In this document: positions 11,196 to 22,892 of the stretch, in pieces
How the letters are laid out: the number at the start of each line of letters is the position of its first letter
Position numbering within the stretch: the stretch's first letter is position 1
Source of the DNA: Crotophaga sulcirostris
Lineage: Eukaryota > Chordata > Aves > Cuculiformes > Crotophagidae
Direction of reading: 5' to 3'
Length of the DNA: 64,000 bases
NCBI GenBank assembly: GCA_013397455.1
Contig: VYZB01000526.1
Span: forward strand, 194,374-258,373
The notes under the pieces: generated by a model
What the model saw: the letters and a program-made list of their open reading frames with translations, nothing else
The model's database searches: none
Told to the model about the DNA's origin: nothing
Position numbers and translations under genes: made by a program

Positions 11196-13563
11196 TGTTC
11201 ACATGCTATTAAGAAGTACTGAAATATCAGCCATGCAATCCTTTCACATGCCTTGTTCCTGTCCCAAAATGAGTTAACGATGGACTCGTTACACAGAAAT
11301 TGTCACCACAGGGAGTAATTATGGGGTGTCATATTGGTGACTGCTTAGAAACCACGCTGAATCTTTCCAGTTTTCAGGTCCAGCCATCAGAATTGCAACT
11401 GTTTCAACCACAGTGGATTGATTCAAATCTGCTAAAGGTCTGATCCTGCACTCCAACTGTCAAGCCCAGAGCCACATTACAACAAGAGAAGAGGTTCTTA
11501 CTCTTCCCATTGGATCTGCTGAACATCCATGCCTTTTGTTTCTAACAATTAAATCTAGTTGCCCACAAAGTTGCCTTTGGAGATACCTTAAGATATCCTG
11601 GTTGACTTCCAGTTGCCAGTCCAAAAGGGCTCAAGTCTCCCATGGATCCTTTGTGAAATCTCCTAATCCCATGATAACAAATTGCGTGCTATGAGATACT
11701 TCAGATGGCTGTAGGCACTATCTTTCTATTGGGTACCTGAGATGTCAGTAGACACCATCCAGATGAAGCCGCTGAGAAATGGATAACTCCAGAGGAGCTT
11801 ATCAAATTTGACATCTGAAGACAACTTTCATTCTCCAGCTGGTTGAAGACCTTGGCTATCCAATGCTTTGTCACTGTTCCATGCAGCATCAAGTTTCCAG
11901 TCACTCCTTACTGCACTTCTAAGCATTGTTTTAACCTACAAAATGAAATATTTTAGGCAATAGCTACAATGAGTTAAAGAAACAATCTCCAGATGTTTGT
12001 GTTCTTGTTCCCCAGTTGAGGCACCCAAGTTGAAGGTCTCCAGCTTGGGACCAATTGGTTTGGTGATGTGGAGTTCTTATTGGAGGTCTTTGATTCAAAC
12101 TTTTTCCATAATTCTTCATCCAAGATATTCGAATTTTCTTGACTATTGTGCCTATGGCCCTGAAGAAATTGCAAACTTAATGATTGTAGTTATCAGGAGA
12201 GACCATAATGATATCAGTTACATTTCTTATACATCAACTTCCATAAACTTCCAGGTATAAATTACCTTACAGAGGCAGATGTGATTGTAGCACAGACCTT
12301 TGTAGCCCATGACTCTGACTTTTTCCTTGTGTTTTTCTTGCAGCAACAGGTGACATGAGGAAGGTCCTTCCAGTTTTGCATGATGGGGAGAGTAGCCCAT
12401 GGACTGATGATGCTGTCTGAGCCACCTTCACTTTTTTCACACATTTCTGACTTTCTTGCCTATGTACTTTCCAGCATTCACAGCAATTCACCCTCCACAG
12501 CACCAAATTAAACAGGACCAGGAATCTAACAGGAGCCTCACTACCAGATGCTCAGACAAGAGACTTTGCACAAGCAGTCACAGTTATGAGAAAGAGCAGG
12601 ACGTGTGCCTAGAGGTGGTCATCTGAAAGATCAACTCTTGCAATAACACATACAATTGCAGTAAAAGGGTGCTCAAACTTCCTGAGCAAAGGAAGTCCTT
12701 GAGTCATTCCTTATTCCACACATGTAGAGGAGATGGAGAGGTCATCCTCTGCTTGGGTGAACCTTGGCCCTTGGAAGCCTGGATTGGGCTACCTTACCTA
12801 GTTTACAGGCCAGAAATGCACCCGTCTCCCACCACCTCCTCCCCATACGCCTTCTTGTTCTTTGCAAAGTGCAGAAGTGAACAGATGTTTGTCTGCTTTC
12901 CCATCTAGCTCCCCCACGCCCCCCCGCCGGAGCGAGCTCACCTCCCCAGTGTGGGAAAGCCCTGGAGCAACCTCCTTCGCGACTCTGCAGACTCTGCGTC
13001 ACCTCACCTGTCACACAAGCTGGTGACAAGACAAGCAACAACACGCAACCCGCCAACCACTACCACGAGTCAACGGGGGAGAGGAAGAGGGGGTGGTGGA
13101 GGCAAGCAGATGTACCACGAGCTGCTCCCCGAAAGCATGGGGAGGTGTGAAATGAAGCCTGCACCTCCCTCTCCCGGCGCAGGTACCATAGCAGCTGCCA
13201 ATGGCTACAGGCCTACCACGCCAGCCTTGCTATTTCTGTGAGATGTCAAACATGCAGCGCTAAGCAATCATCTCTCCTGCCATCTGCCAAGGTGAACATG
13301 GCGTGTGGATGTTAGATCAAACAACTTGACAGACTCTCATCGCCATTTCTTTTTTTTTTTTTTTAACTTCGAAGGGAGAGAGGGGAGGGAGGAAACAATA
13401 CGACGTTAGTTCAGTGACATCATCCATCACTACTGCTCTATGACTACCAGAGCAAGAAGTTCATTTAAAACTCAGTTCTCTTCCATTCCCGACCAGGATG
13501 ATAATGGGACAGGGAAGCAACTTCTGCCCTCACAGTATCAACAATTTTCTATGGCATTAAAAT
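11196..13563. other. Unique non-coding stretch with a CpG patch
   Basis: This is the longest CR1-free interval. It contains a CpG-enriched patch at 12901-13200 and a T15 run at 13350-13364. No protein family is recognised in its frames, including a 104-codon minus-strand frame at 12742-13056. Confidence 0.55.
12901..13200. promoter_or_regulatory. CpG-enriched patch (candidate promoter or enhancer)
   Basis: I count 15 CpG dinucleotides in 300 bp, against very few in the flanks. A purine-rich GAGGAAGAGGGGGTGGTGG run lies inside. It could be a weak CpG island or a distal regulatory element. No TATA box, splice donor or first exon is evident. Confidence 0.3.
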
Positions 13564-13828
13564 AATAGGATGAGAGGAAATGGCCTCAAGTTCCACCTGG
13601 GGAGGTTCAGGTTAGACATCAGGAAAAATGTCTTCACTGGAAAGGTTCTCAGGCACTGGAAGAAGCTGCCCAGGGAGGTGGCTGAGTCTCCATCCCTGGA
13701 GATATTCAAAATATGGGAAGATGAGGTGCTCAGGGATTTGATTTCGTAGTGGACAAGTATGGTTGGACTCAATGATCTCAAAGGTCTTTTTCAACAAAAC
13801 GATGCTATGATTCTATGATTCTGTGATT
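13564..13828 (+). mobile_element. CR1, group A, 5'-truncated
   Basis: It runs from GATGAGAGGAAATGGCCTCA through the ORF2 end and GGTTGGACTCAATGATCTC to GCTATGATTCTATGATTCTG. Confidence 0.95.
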
Positions 13829-15414
13829 GTTGGTCCTGGAAATACTACCAGTCCTAGAGGGCAACTGCCATTGGCCAGCATTGAGTCCCCGTTGAAACAA
13901 TATATGCCCGTTCTTGCCTAGCAAGACGAGTATCGAAAGACATGAACAATGAGAAAATATTTAGGCCTGAGAGCTACTCTCCCCAGCAAGATAAGGTGAC
14001 AAACCCAAAAGATAATAGATGTCCTTTTGGTTAAGTTTCCCAGTTCCTGCCCTCTACAGTGGACACTGCATGGAACTATGGTGCTGGGCAAGATCAGCAG
14101 CAATGAGTGAGACACTGCTCCCTCATTACAAAGCAAGGTCTGGAGTAATGAGCAGGAAAGACTTCCATAGCCACACTATGCCGTGTCCTTCAATAGCACA
14201 TGTCAGGGACAGAGCTCTTCTTGTCCTTTCCTCCACAGTCCTTCACTGAAGACAGACTAGAGACAGGAGGACCTCAGAGAAGGTTTTCTTTGCTTTTCTT
14301 GAAGGTTTCTTCCAAGGTTTGGGGCATCTCCAGACCTCCTATGACATTCAATCAACAGATATTTCACCAAAAAAGACTATGGTTTCGGAAATCCCAATGG
14401 ATGGTTTGCCATGGAAAGCCCACCAACTGTAGAAGACTTCAGCTTCACCCCTATCTTCATTTCTAGGTCTTTAAGGTCTCCATATTTGTTCTTTCCCAGT
14501 GAGACTCTGTGACTTTTTCAGGTTGAAATGCCTAGAAAACCTGGGATAATGGAAGATGGATTAGTAATAGCTGCCAGAGGAACTAGTTTCATCTTCAATT
14601 GAAGTGAGGAATCTCTGCCAATGGCTGGAAGGATGCTCTATCACCTTCCTCTTGACTTCTTACCATACCTCACAGCTCCACAAGACACAAAGTCTCCTGA
14701 AGGAAGGGGAAAACTGATTCCTAGAAGAGCTACTCTTGTGGTTGACTGAAGAAGTTAAATTCTCCAGCTGACCTTTACCTACCAATCCAACTGACAGGAC
14801 TTCAACAGGCAAGTCCGTTCTCCATAGTCCACATTGCAGTCCTTGAAGTGTTAATTATCAGTGCCCAACCTCACATCTCTTCTACCTTTTGTCTTCCTTC
14901 TCCTCTCCACCATCTCCAAGCAAATACCTTCCAATTTCCTCATTCTGCCTGTATATTCCTGAGATAAAATAAAGTCCTCACTCTTCAGTGGAACTCTTCA
15001 GTTTGGGCATGTCTGATCTTTGGTGTTCATTGTACCCAGAATTTACAGGCCAGTTTTCTATTTCTCCCACACATCACTATAGATCTACTATGCTCTACAC
15101 AAAGTCTTCTCCAAAGCCTATCCAAAACCTACTTTTGAATCCTTCTGAAAAGCCATCTGTACCATAACACCAAAACCAAATTTGATTCCAATATGGAAGT
15201 GAAGCAGCTCTCGATAGTCAGAGAAAAGTAGAGTGTCTTGTCATAGCCCTTCAGTAGGATTTAATGTGATATAAGTACGATCAGAGTAATACCAATCCTA
15301 AATTCAATGTCTTTCATAAGTGCTGGGTTGGAATTGTTGGCTGAGTCAGTAGGTAACATAAGAGAAAATTAGCAAAGCCTGGGGGTAAAAAATGACCAGA
15401 GGGTCAGAATACTG
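13829..15414. other. Unique non-coding stretch
   Basis: The strand is rich in TTCTCC and CTTCAG-like words from 14200 to 15150, but I could not define a repeat unit. No gene is recognised. Confidence 0.5.
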
Positions 15415-15914
15415 ATGTCTGTCCTCAACACAGGAAAGATATGGATCTGTTGGAACAAGTCCAGAAGAGGCCGCAAAGATGATCAGAGGGCTGGAGCACC
15501 TCCCATTCAAGGACAGGCTGAGAGAGCTGGGGTTGTTCAGCCTGGAGAAGAGAAGGCTCCGGGGACACCTAACAGTGGCCTTCCAGTACTGAAAGGGGAC
15601 CTACAGAAAAGCTGGGAAGGGGCCCTTTATCAGGGTGTGCAGGGATAAGATGAGAGGGAATGGTTTTAAGCTGAAAGAGGGGAGATTTAGGTGCGATATT
15701 AGGAAAAGAAGTTTTACTATGAGGGTGGTGAAGCACAGACACAGGTTGCCCAGATAAGTCATGGATGCCCCATCCCCAGAGGTACTGAAGATCAGGTTGG
15801 ATGAGGCTTTGAGCAACCTGGACTAGTGGGTGGTATCTCTGCCCATGGCAGGGGCGTTGGAACTGGATGATCTTTAAAGTCCCTTCCAACCCAAACCATT
15901 CTATGATTCTATGA
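15415..15914 (+). mobile_element. CR1, group B, 500-bp 3' fragment
   Basis: Well-preserved sense copy from TCCTCAACACAGGAAAGA through GAGCACCTCCCATTC, GGTTGTTCAGCCTGGAGAAG and the 3' UTR to AACCATTCTATGATTCTATG. It contains the polymerase C-terminus with a stop after the AAFQY-equivalent segment. Confidence 0.96.
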
Positions 15915-16986
15915 ATGGGATAATTCAGGTACTGACTCACACTTTCCTCATGTGCACCCAAACCTTTGTAACTCCATCTGATGGTCAGGTTACTCCATAT
16001 GTACTTGCCTCGGGAATTGTTGTACCTTTTGGTGTTATACAAGATCAGAAGTAAAGGAAAAGGCTGACGGAGTGGGCAAGTCGATATGAATATTTCTAGG
16101 CAGTAGCAGTTATAGAGAAGTTTCTAAGGGATGGAAGAAAGGTGGTGAGGCTCAAAAGATAAATCATTCTTGATAAAGATGATGCTGAACAGAAATCTCT
16201 CCAGCTGTTCAGCTGCCACCGTGACCAACTAAGCATGGAACCTTGGAGCAGAAACGTTAGCACGCCTTGCCTGGAGAACAGGGATCAATTGAAATGTCAC
16301 CAGCCATGTGGTTTTTCAGGGATTTAATTCAAAGTTAATCCTATGCAACTTTGAAAGACTTGCAATTCACTTACCTAGCATCATGGGTACTTAACATCGA
16401 AGCTTCATCTGCTCTCAGAAAATCCTGGAGCAGTTCCTAAGATGGGATTGCATTCCCTTGTCAGGCAATCTGACCAGCACGTACACTGTGTGAATGGGGA
16501 TGTGAGTCTGAATATCTCTGTCCCAAAACAGAGGACTATGCTTCTTTGTACTCAGATCTAGTAGCAAGACTAGGTTGGGTTTATTTTCTTCTGAACCTGA
16601 TGGTTGCACAAAACCAGTATTTGTGCCGCCTAACTGGAGAGGAAGATGAAGTCCATGCACCTTGTGATACAGACTATGAAGGGATCACATCCATGATGGG
16701 ATCATTCAGGAGCTTTGACAGACTGGACAGTGCAGGTAACAGAAAGAGGGAAAGCAGGTGTGCCCCAGCATGCCACCCTGGGAATCTCAAATTCTTCTCC
16801 CTGCTGTAAATCACTTGATCTGTCTGTGTTTTTCCACATCCTAAATGGGGGAAAGTTGCTTGAAGAGAAGGTCGGTAATGCTTGTGTGGTTGTCAGACTA
16901 GGAGGTGCAAAGAGATGTCCTCTACACAGATAACTGCATGTTAAATCCAAAACACCCTGTCCTCCAAGGCAGCAAAGCCAGGGATG
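15915..16986. other. Unique non-coding stretch
   Basis: No repeat, RNA gene or recognisable coding segment is seen. Confidence 0.55.
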
Positions 16987-17140
16987 ACCCATCCCCGGAG
17001 GTGTTCAAGGCCAGGCTGGATGAGGCTCTGAGCAACCCAATCCAGTGGAAGGTGTCTCTGTCCATGGCACTGGGATTGAAACTGGATGATTTTAAAGAAC
17101 CCTTCCAACTCAAGCCATTCTGTTCTATGATTCTATGAAA
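16987..17140 (+). mobile_element. CR1, group B, short 3' fragment
   Basis: About 150 bp from GACCCATCCCCGGAGGTG to TTCTGTTCTATGATTCTATG. Confidence 0.94.
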
Positions 17141-17198
17141 CTATAATTCCTGGCTTTTTAATCTCAAGCCCAGACAATTAACACTGAGAAGATTATTG

Positions 17199-17570
17199 GT
17201 CAAAGAGAAAAAGGTTCCGGGGAGATCTTTTAGCAGCCTTCCAGTACTGAAAGGGGTTACAAGAAACCTGGGGAAGGACTTTTTACGAGGGAATGTAGTG
17301 ATAGGATGAGGGGAAGTGGCTTTAAATTGCAAGGGGCAAGATTAGACATTAGGAAGGAATTCTTCATGATGAGGCACTGGCACAGGTTGTCCAGGGAAGT
17401 TTTGGTTGCCCCTTCCCTGGAAGCATTCAAGGCCAGGTTGGATGGGATCTTGAGTAGCCTGGTCTAGTGGGAGGTGTCCCTGCCCGTGAAAGAGGGGTTG
17501 GAACTGAATGATTCTTAAGGTCCCTTCCAACCCAAACCATTCTAGGATTCTATGGTTCTATGATTCTATG
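17199..17570 (+). mobile_element. CR1, group B2
   Basis: From GAGAAAAAGGTTCCGGGGAG to an extended octamer tail with four units (TTCTAGGATTCTATGG, then TTCTATGATTCTATG). The B2 marks TTTAAATTGCAAGGGGCAAG and ATTCTTCATGATGAGG are present, with a small deletion at the latter. Confidence 0.95.
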
Positions 17571-18287
17571 AAATGATGGAAATCCAAAGCCACCATCAAG
17601 ATGGGTGAGCAGTTCTCTGGAGATGCATCTTGTTTGGAAGCTCAAGCCCTCGTTGCTAGCCAGAAGAAGAAGAAAACTAACCTGGGGCTGCCAGAGACCT
17701 AACCAAAGACCTCGGTGTAGGATACAAACCTCATCTTTCAGCTCCACTGAATTCACCCCAGCTTCAAACACTGCTGTTGTCCCTCTCTGAAAAGCAAAGA
17801 TCCTCAGTATCTGAATCCATGACTGATGAAGAGTAGAAACGCGGCTGTCCCTGCCCTCCTGACTGTAAATCAGAGGCCCATCAAACGAGTCGGCCCTTTG
17901 GAGAAAAAGGGGCAGATAAATCAATCCCACCAATCGACAGGCTTGCACTGAAATGCATTGTTGGTTTATCAGTCGATAGTTATCGACCAGGATCATGTTC
18001 CCAGGGTGATGTTCTGCCCTCAGAAGGTAGCCTACACCCTGGTGAAAATGCAGGCAGTAGGAGCGCTCTGCAGCACTGAGAGGAATGTTGGGAAGAGAAG
18101 GTAGCAAGAGAGGAGCAAACCAGAAAGATGGGGAGAAGATTGGCAGCTGACAAGGATGTAGGTGAGTGTTATGGGCAAGGAGTGATGCTAAAGGGGGAGG
18201 AGAGGAGGCAGAGTGTGGCAGATATGAAGACAAGGAAGGGGATTCACACATCCTTCATACACCCTTCTACAAAGCCAGTGAAGAATG
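17571..18287. other. Unique stretch with a long minus-strand open frame
   Basis: A 233-codon frame on the minus strand (18251 to 17550) is the longest in the window. It reads through pyrimidine-rich sequence and its last codons (HRIIEP) lie in the antisense of the adjacent CR1 tail. No domain, homologous family or splice structure is recognised, so it is not called as a gene. Confidence 0.5.
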
Positions 18288-18690
18288 ATAGAGTTATAGA
18301 ATGATTTGGATCAGAAGGGACCTTAAAGCCCATCCAGTTCCACCCCCCTGCCACAGGCAGGGACACCTCCCACTGGATCAGGTTGCTCAAAGCTCCATCC
18401 AACCTGGCCTTGAACACCTCCAGGGAAGGAACAACCACAACTACTCTGGGCAACGTGTGCCAGTGCCTCACCATCCTCACAGTAAAAAATTTCTTACTAG
18501 TATCTCATCTGAATCTCCTCTCTTTCAGCTTAAAACCGCTCCCCCTTGTCCTTTCCATACACTCCCTGATAAAGAGCCCCTCCCCAGCTTTCCTGCAGGC
18601 CCCCTTTAAACACTGGAAAGCTGCTAGAAGGTCTCACCAGAGTCTTCTCTCCTTCAGGCTGAACAATCCCAATTCTCTCATCCTGTCCTG
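18288..18690 (-). mobile_element. CR1, group B
   Basis: The tail is decayed (GATAGAGTTATAGAATGATT). The antisense 3' UTR and ORF2 end follow to CAATTCTCTCATCCTGTCC. A plus-strand frame of 125 codons is a shadow with no function. Confidence 0.94.
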
Positions 18691-19590
18691 GAGGAATTCA
18701 GGAGACCTAGTTCTGCTGGTCCCCTCCAGCCAGACGGCAAAGTCAGGAACCAAAAGCTAGGTTTTAAGTGTTCTGTCACTGCTTTAGTGCCTCCACTGAG
18801 ACCAGTCGCACAGAAGAGCCCATGGCCATGCTATTTAATACTCCATGTAGGGTGGCGAAACCCCCAGCCTCTGGCAAACACACCCAGAAATGGTTGGGAC
18901 AGTGATAACTGGCTAAGTTTCCACATGTGCTAGGAAACTTTCCAAAGCTAAACAGTATAGGCATGTGAGATGCAGCTTCTAAAGTTGCCTGGGTAGCCTT
19001 GGTCCTTGCCTTGGCCTGTTTGTATGGTTGTGTTGGTTCAAGACCAAACAGTGGACTCTTTCATTTCATGAGACTGTCCCTTCTCTGTGTGCAGAGCCTG
19101 GACTTCACCTGTTCAACAGCAACATACTCACAGTTCTGTTTTTTCGTATCTATTTTTTAATGTGCCTTGTATGATGCTGCTCTTTGCTCCAACATCTCTG
19201 CAAACACACACTGTTTCCTCTTTCCAGCTTTCCCAATGGATAAATAGGGTTTTTTTCCAGCGAAGGTTCAGCCAAAAGCTCCTCACTTGTCTTTTAAATC
19301 ACAAAAATTCAGTTTAAGGCTCACCTGCAATGTAGGTCATTGCATTTCGCTGCGTGGTGTTGAACAGCCAAGACCACATTGGGCAGCTCCTACAGAAGGA
19401 AACGGAGAGGGAGGAAAAAAAGTATTGGAAGCAAAGGTGAGAGCCCTGGAAAGCAGGTACTGATGGTGGTGGACTGAGAGAGGTCACTTTTCAAGAAAGA
19501 GCAGAGAATCTTGAGCAGCAGTTCATGCCCAACACATCTTAAACCTTCCGCAAATCTGTATAGCAAAGATTCACTCCATCCTCCAAGTAC
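18691..19590. other. Unique non-coding stretch
   Basis: No feature is recognised. Confidence 0.55.
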
Positions 19591-19853
19591 TGAAATGGCT
19601 TTAAATTGGAAGGGGGAAGATTTAGATTAGACATTAGGAAGAAATTCTTCATGATGATGGTGGTGAGGTACTGGCACAGGTTGCCCAGAGAAGTCATGGG
19701 TGCCCCATGCCTGGAGGTGCTCAAGACCAGGTTGGATGAGGCTTTGAGCAACCTGATGTAGTGGAAGGTGTCCCTGCCCATCGTGGGGTGGGGTTGGAAC
19801 TGGATGATCTTCAAGGTCCCTTCCAACCCAAACCATTCTATGATTCTATGATT
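19591..19853 (+). mobile_element. CR1, group B2, 5'-truncated
   Basis: It runs from GAAATGGCTTTAAATTGGAA to ACCATTCTATGATTCTATG and carries the B2 signature AAATTCTTCATGATG. It is well preserved. Confidence 0.95.
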
Positions 19854-20502
19854 TTAAGAGCCATCCTGGTTCTGTAGGGATCTGGTGTAGGCAAAGTAAA
19901 CACATCGGCAACAGTTTTTCTTCTACTGCTTTGTCCAGTAAGACCTCTTGAAAAAATAGTCCAGGGGGGACACCATGCCCCTAATTATAGGAACAAGCAC
20001 TACCTACCAGGGACCCCTAAGCTCCTGTCTTGCTCCTACCCCGTTACTGTTTCAATCAGTCCCTAAATTGGCTCTTTGGGAACCCAGGCTGCTCACGGTT
20101 GGTCACTGCCCTGTCTCTTTTTAATTGGAGCCTTAATCTCTTGATGGCTGTGATAATGCGATCGGTATCACCAGGCAGTTTGCGAACGGTTAACTGCCCG
20201 TGCCGTCCACAGCCCATTAGACACACAAAATCTGCCAACAGCTCAGATTATTTGGAAAAGAGTTTAGCACAGGGGGAATGGAGCGACTGCAGGCGTGAGG
20301 GTTGTGAAAAGTGATGGGGCAGGGAGTGCAAGACCCCTGGGTCCTCTCCCTATCATGTCATTTAGTAACTGGTCCTGGTGGGGGGTGTACAAAATCTGGG
20401 GGTTCCTTTTGCAGACCTCAGTAAAGGCAGAAAACAAAAAAAAAGTTATTTGAAGTGGGTCAAGTTGTTCAGGATTCCTGAATCCTGCATTGTGATCTTA
20501 AG
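19854..20502. other. Unique stretch with an enhancer-like block
   Basis: The non-repetitive block 20040-20310 is described separately. Nothing else is recognised. Confidence 0.5.
20040..20310. promoter_or_regulatory. Enhancer-like unique block (candidate)
   Basis: The block has mixed composition and retains CpGs (TAATGCGATCGGTATCACC, TTGCGAACGGTTAACTG) along with TTTTTAATTGGAGCC and GATGGCTGTGATAATG. CpG retention in otherwise CpG-poor DNA and the absence of repeats resemble conserved non-coding elements. Confidence 0.25.
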
Positions 20503-20590
20503 GAATCATAGAATCATAGAATTGGTTGGTTGGAAAAGACCTTTGATATTGTCAAGTCCAACTGTACCTGTTCACTACTAAACCATATTT
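20503..20590 (-). mobile_element. CR1, group A, very short 3' fragment
   Basis: About 88 bp: GGAATCATAGAATCATAGAA, then TTGGTTGGTTGGAAAAGACC, to ACTACTAAACCATATTTTG. Confidence 0.9.
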
Positions 20591-20782
20591 TGCATTTAGT
20601 AATTATCTCTGAGAATCAGTGTCCAGGCTCCAGTCAGGGATGAGAGGTACAGGCAAGAGGGTGGGATCTGGAAGCAGTAGCACAAGTTTCCACCGTGAAT
20701 CCGTCAGCGATGCTCTGCCAATATGTTTCTTAATATAACCTCTCAAGTAGTCTCTTCCTGCCCCTTTCCCTGGTGGTCAGAG

Positions 20783-21070
20783 CATAGAATCATAGACTCG
20801 TTTAGGTTGGAAAAGACTTTTAAGACCTTCAAATCCAACAGTAACCCTAACACTGTAAGTCCACCACCAAACCATGTTCCCAAGCACTGTATCTCCATGT
20901 TTTTTAAATACTTCCAGGGATGGTGATTCCACCACTTCCCTGCACAGCCTGTTTGAATGCTTAACAACCCTTTCAGTGAATACATTTTTCCTAATATCCA
21001 ATCTAAGCCTCCATTGGTGCAACCTGAGGCTATTTCCTCTTGTCCTATAGTTTATTACTTGAGAGAACAA
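20783..21070 (-). mobile_element. CR1, group A
   Basis: Tail CATAGAATCATAGACTCG, then antisense 3' UTR and ORF2 end to TTATTACTTGAGAGAACAA. Confidence 0.94.
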
Positions 21071-21408
21071 CATCCAAATTGCGACAAACTCCTTGGTTGG
21101 AGGACTTGAGATCCTGACAGACAACAACTGCAAAACAAAGCAGATATTTGAAGAAAAATTTAATTGCAAGAGTTTTGTGTTTTGAAAACAGTGTTTTCAG
21201 CCAATTCGGAAATTTCCAAGTGCCCTCATGTGAATGTTCTGTTTAACAGCAAAATCTCCAGGGTAGTTTGTTATTCCTTATAAAATCCAAGGGTCAGGGG
21301 TAGGGATGAAGTGGCTGGGTTTTGTCCTAAGACTTTTCCAGCATGTAGATACAAGGATGCTCATGCAGAGGAGCTCTGGTTCACTCAGAGCAGATTGGGA
21401 GGTAGGAC
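21071..21408. other. Unique non-coding stretch
   Basis: No feature is recognised. Confidence 0.5.
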
Positions 21409-21671
21409 TTGGACTCAAGGTTTGTCAGGGAAAGTTTAGGTTTGATATTAGGAAAAAGTTCTTCCCTGAAAGGGTGATTGACCATTGGAATGTGCTGCCC
21501 AGGGAGGTGATGGAGTCGACAACCCTGGAGGTGTTTAAGAGGAGATTGGATGAGGCACTCAGTGCCATGGTTTAGATGATGGGATGGTGTTAGTGTTGGG
21601 TTATAGGTTGGACTCGATGATCTCAGAGGTCCTTTCCAACCTTGTAATACTTTGATACTGTGATACCGTGA
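21409..21671 (+). mobile_element. CR1, group C
   Basis: It runs from TTGGACTCAAGGTTTGTCAG through the ORF2 C-terminus ([18 protein letters not shown]) to the variant tail ATACTTTGATACTGTGATACCGTG: three octamer units of the ATACTGTG type instead of ATTCTATG. Confidence 0.9.
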
Positions 21672-22103
21672 CTTCCGAAATGGTCTTCAAATCTGCATGA
21701 AAATTGGGGTTTGTTCCCCTAATGTCACAAATCTCAGGGCAGCCCTCCTTAGAGCCATCACAAATGAACAGCAGCAACACGTGCAGGCACCTAGGAAGCC
21801 TAGCCCTGATCCTGGCAGCAAATCTGACAGTCCTTAGATTTAATGAGGGAATAATCCAGATGAAAGAATCGCTCCTCACATGCAAAACATTGCAAGGGAA
21901 AAAAAATACCCATGTGCTGGCTGTGTGCATCGCCAATGAAAGTCTTATTTTGCCAGGCTTAAAGCTTATTGATTTTAGTCTTCCGCAGTACGGATTATCC
22001 CATGCCATGTTTTGATATCCCAGAATAAGAGCTTCCAATATCTGGTATTATTCTCAGAGAAAAAAATCCACGTTTTTTAACATGAATTTGAGAAGTAGAT
22101 GGA
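21672..22103. other. Unique non-coding stretch
   Basis: A 145-codon minus-strand frame and a 103-codon plus-strand frame overlap here. Neither has recognisable protein content. Confidence 0.5.
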
Positions 22104-22892
22104 AACATAGAAGCATAGAATGGTTTGAGTCGGAAGGGACATGAAATTTCAACTTTCCAACACCCCCTGCCATGAGCAGGGACACCTTCCACAGAATCGG
22201 GTTCCTCAAAGCCTCATCCAACTTGGCCTTGAACACTTCCAGGGATGGGGCATCCATGACTTCTCTGGGCAACCTGTGCCAGTGTCTCCCACCCTCATAG
22301 TCAAAACTTTCTTCCTAATATCTAAACGGAACCTCCCTTCTTTCAGCCTAAAATTGTTCCCCCTCGTGCTATCCTCCCACTCCCTGACAAAGAACCCCCC
22401 CCCAGCTTTCCCACAAGCCCCCTTTCAGTACTGGAAGGCTGCTATAAGGTCTCCGTGAAACCTTCTCTTTTCCAGGATGAAAGACCCCAACTCTCTCAGT
22501 TTGTCCTCATATGGGAGGTGCTCTAACCCTCAGATCATCTTCACGGCCTCCTCTGTACCTGCTCCAACAAATCCATGTCCTTCCTGTACTCAGGGCTCCA
22601 GAACCTAACACAGAACTCCAGGTGAGGTCTCTTGAGAGCAGAACAGAGGGGCAGAATCACCTCCCTCACCCTGCTGGTCACACTGGTTTGGATGCAGCCC
22701 AGGACACAGTTGGCTTTCTGGGCAGCAAACACACATTGCTGGCTCACGTTTAGCTTCTCATTCACCAGCACCCCAAATCCTTCTCCTCAGGGCTGCTTTC
22801 AACCCATTGTCCACCCAGTCTGTATTTGTGCTTGGGATTGCCCTGATCCAGGTGCAAGACCTTGCACTTGGCCTTGTTGAACTTCATGAGGT
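22104..22892 (-). mobile_element. CR1, group B, longest antisense copy
   Basis: About 790 bp from the tail CATAGAAGCATAGAATGG to TTGTTGAACTTCATGAGG. The minus strand keeps a clean polymerase segment (22541-22771: [32 protein letters not shown]). The reverse transcriptase catalytic region is not included, so the copy is dead. Confidence 0.96.

Noticed and set aside
13829..15414. Possible diffuse repeat with TTCTCC/CTTCAG words
   Set aside because: No consistent period or boundary could be defined by eye.
15415..15914. Long open frames in and around CR1 copies
   Set aside because: These are the decayed ORF2 C-terminus or antisense shadows of repeats (for example minus 15569-16042). The same residues recur in dozens of copies.
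17531..17570. Octamer ATTCTATG arrays as independent microsatellites
   Set aside because: They always terminate CR1 copies and are the element's own 3' repeat.
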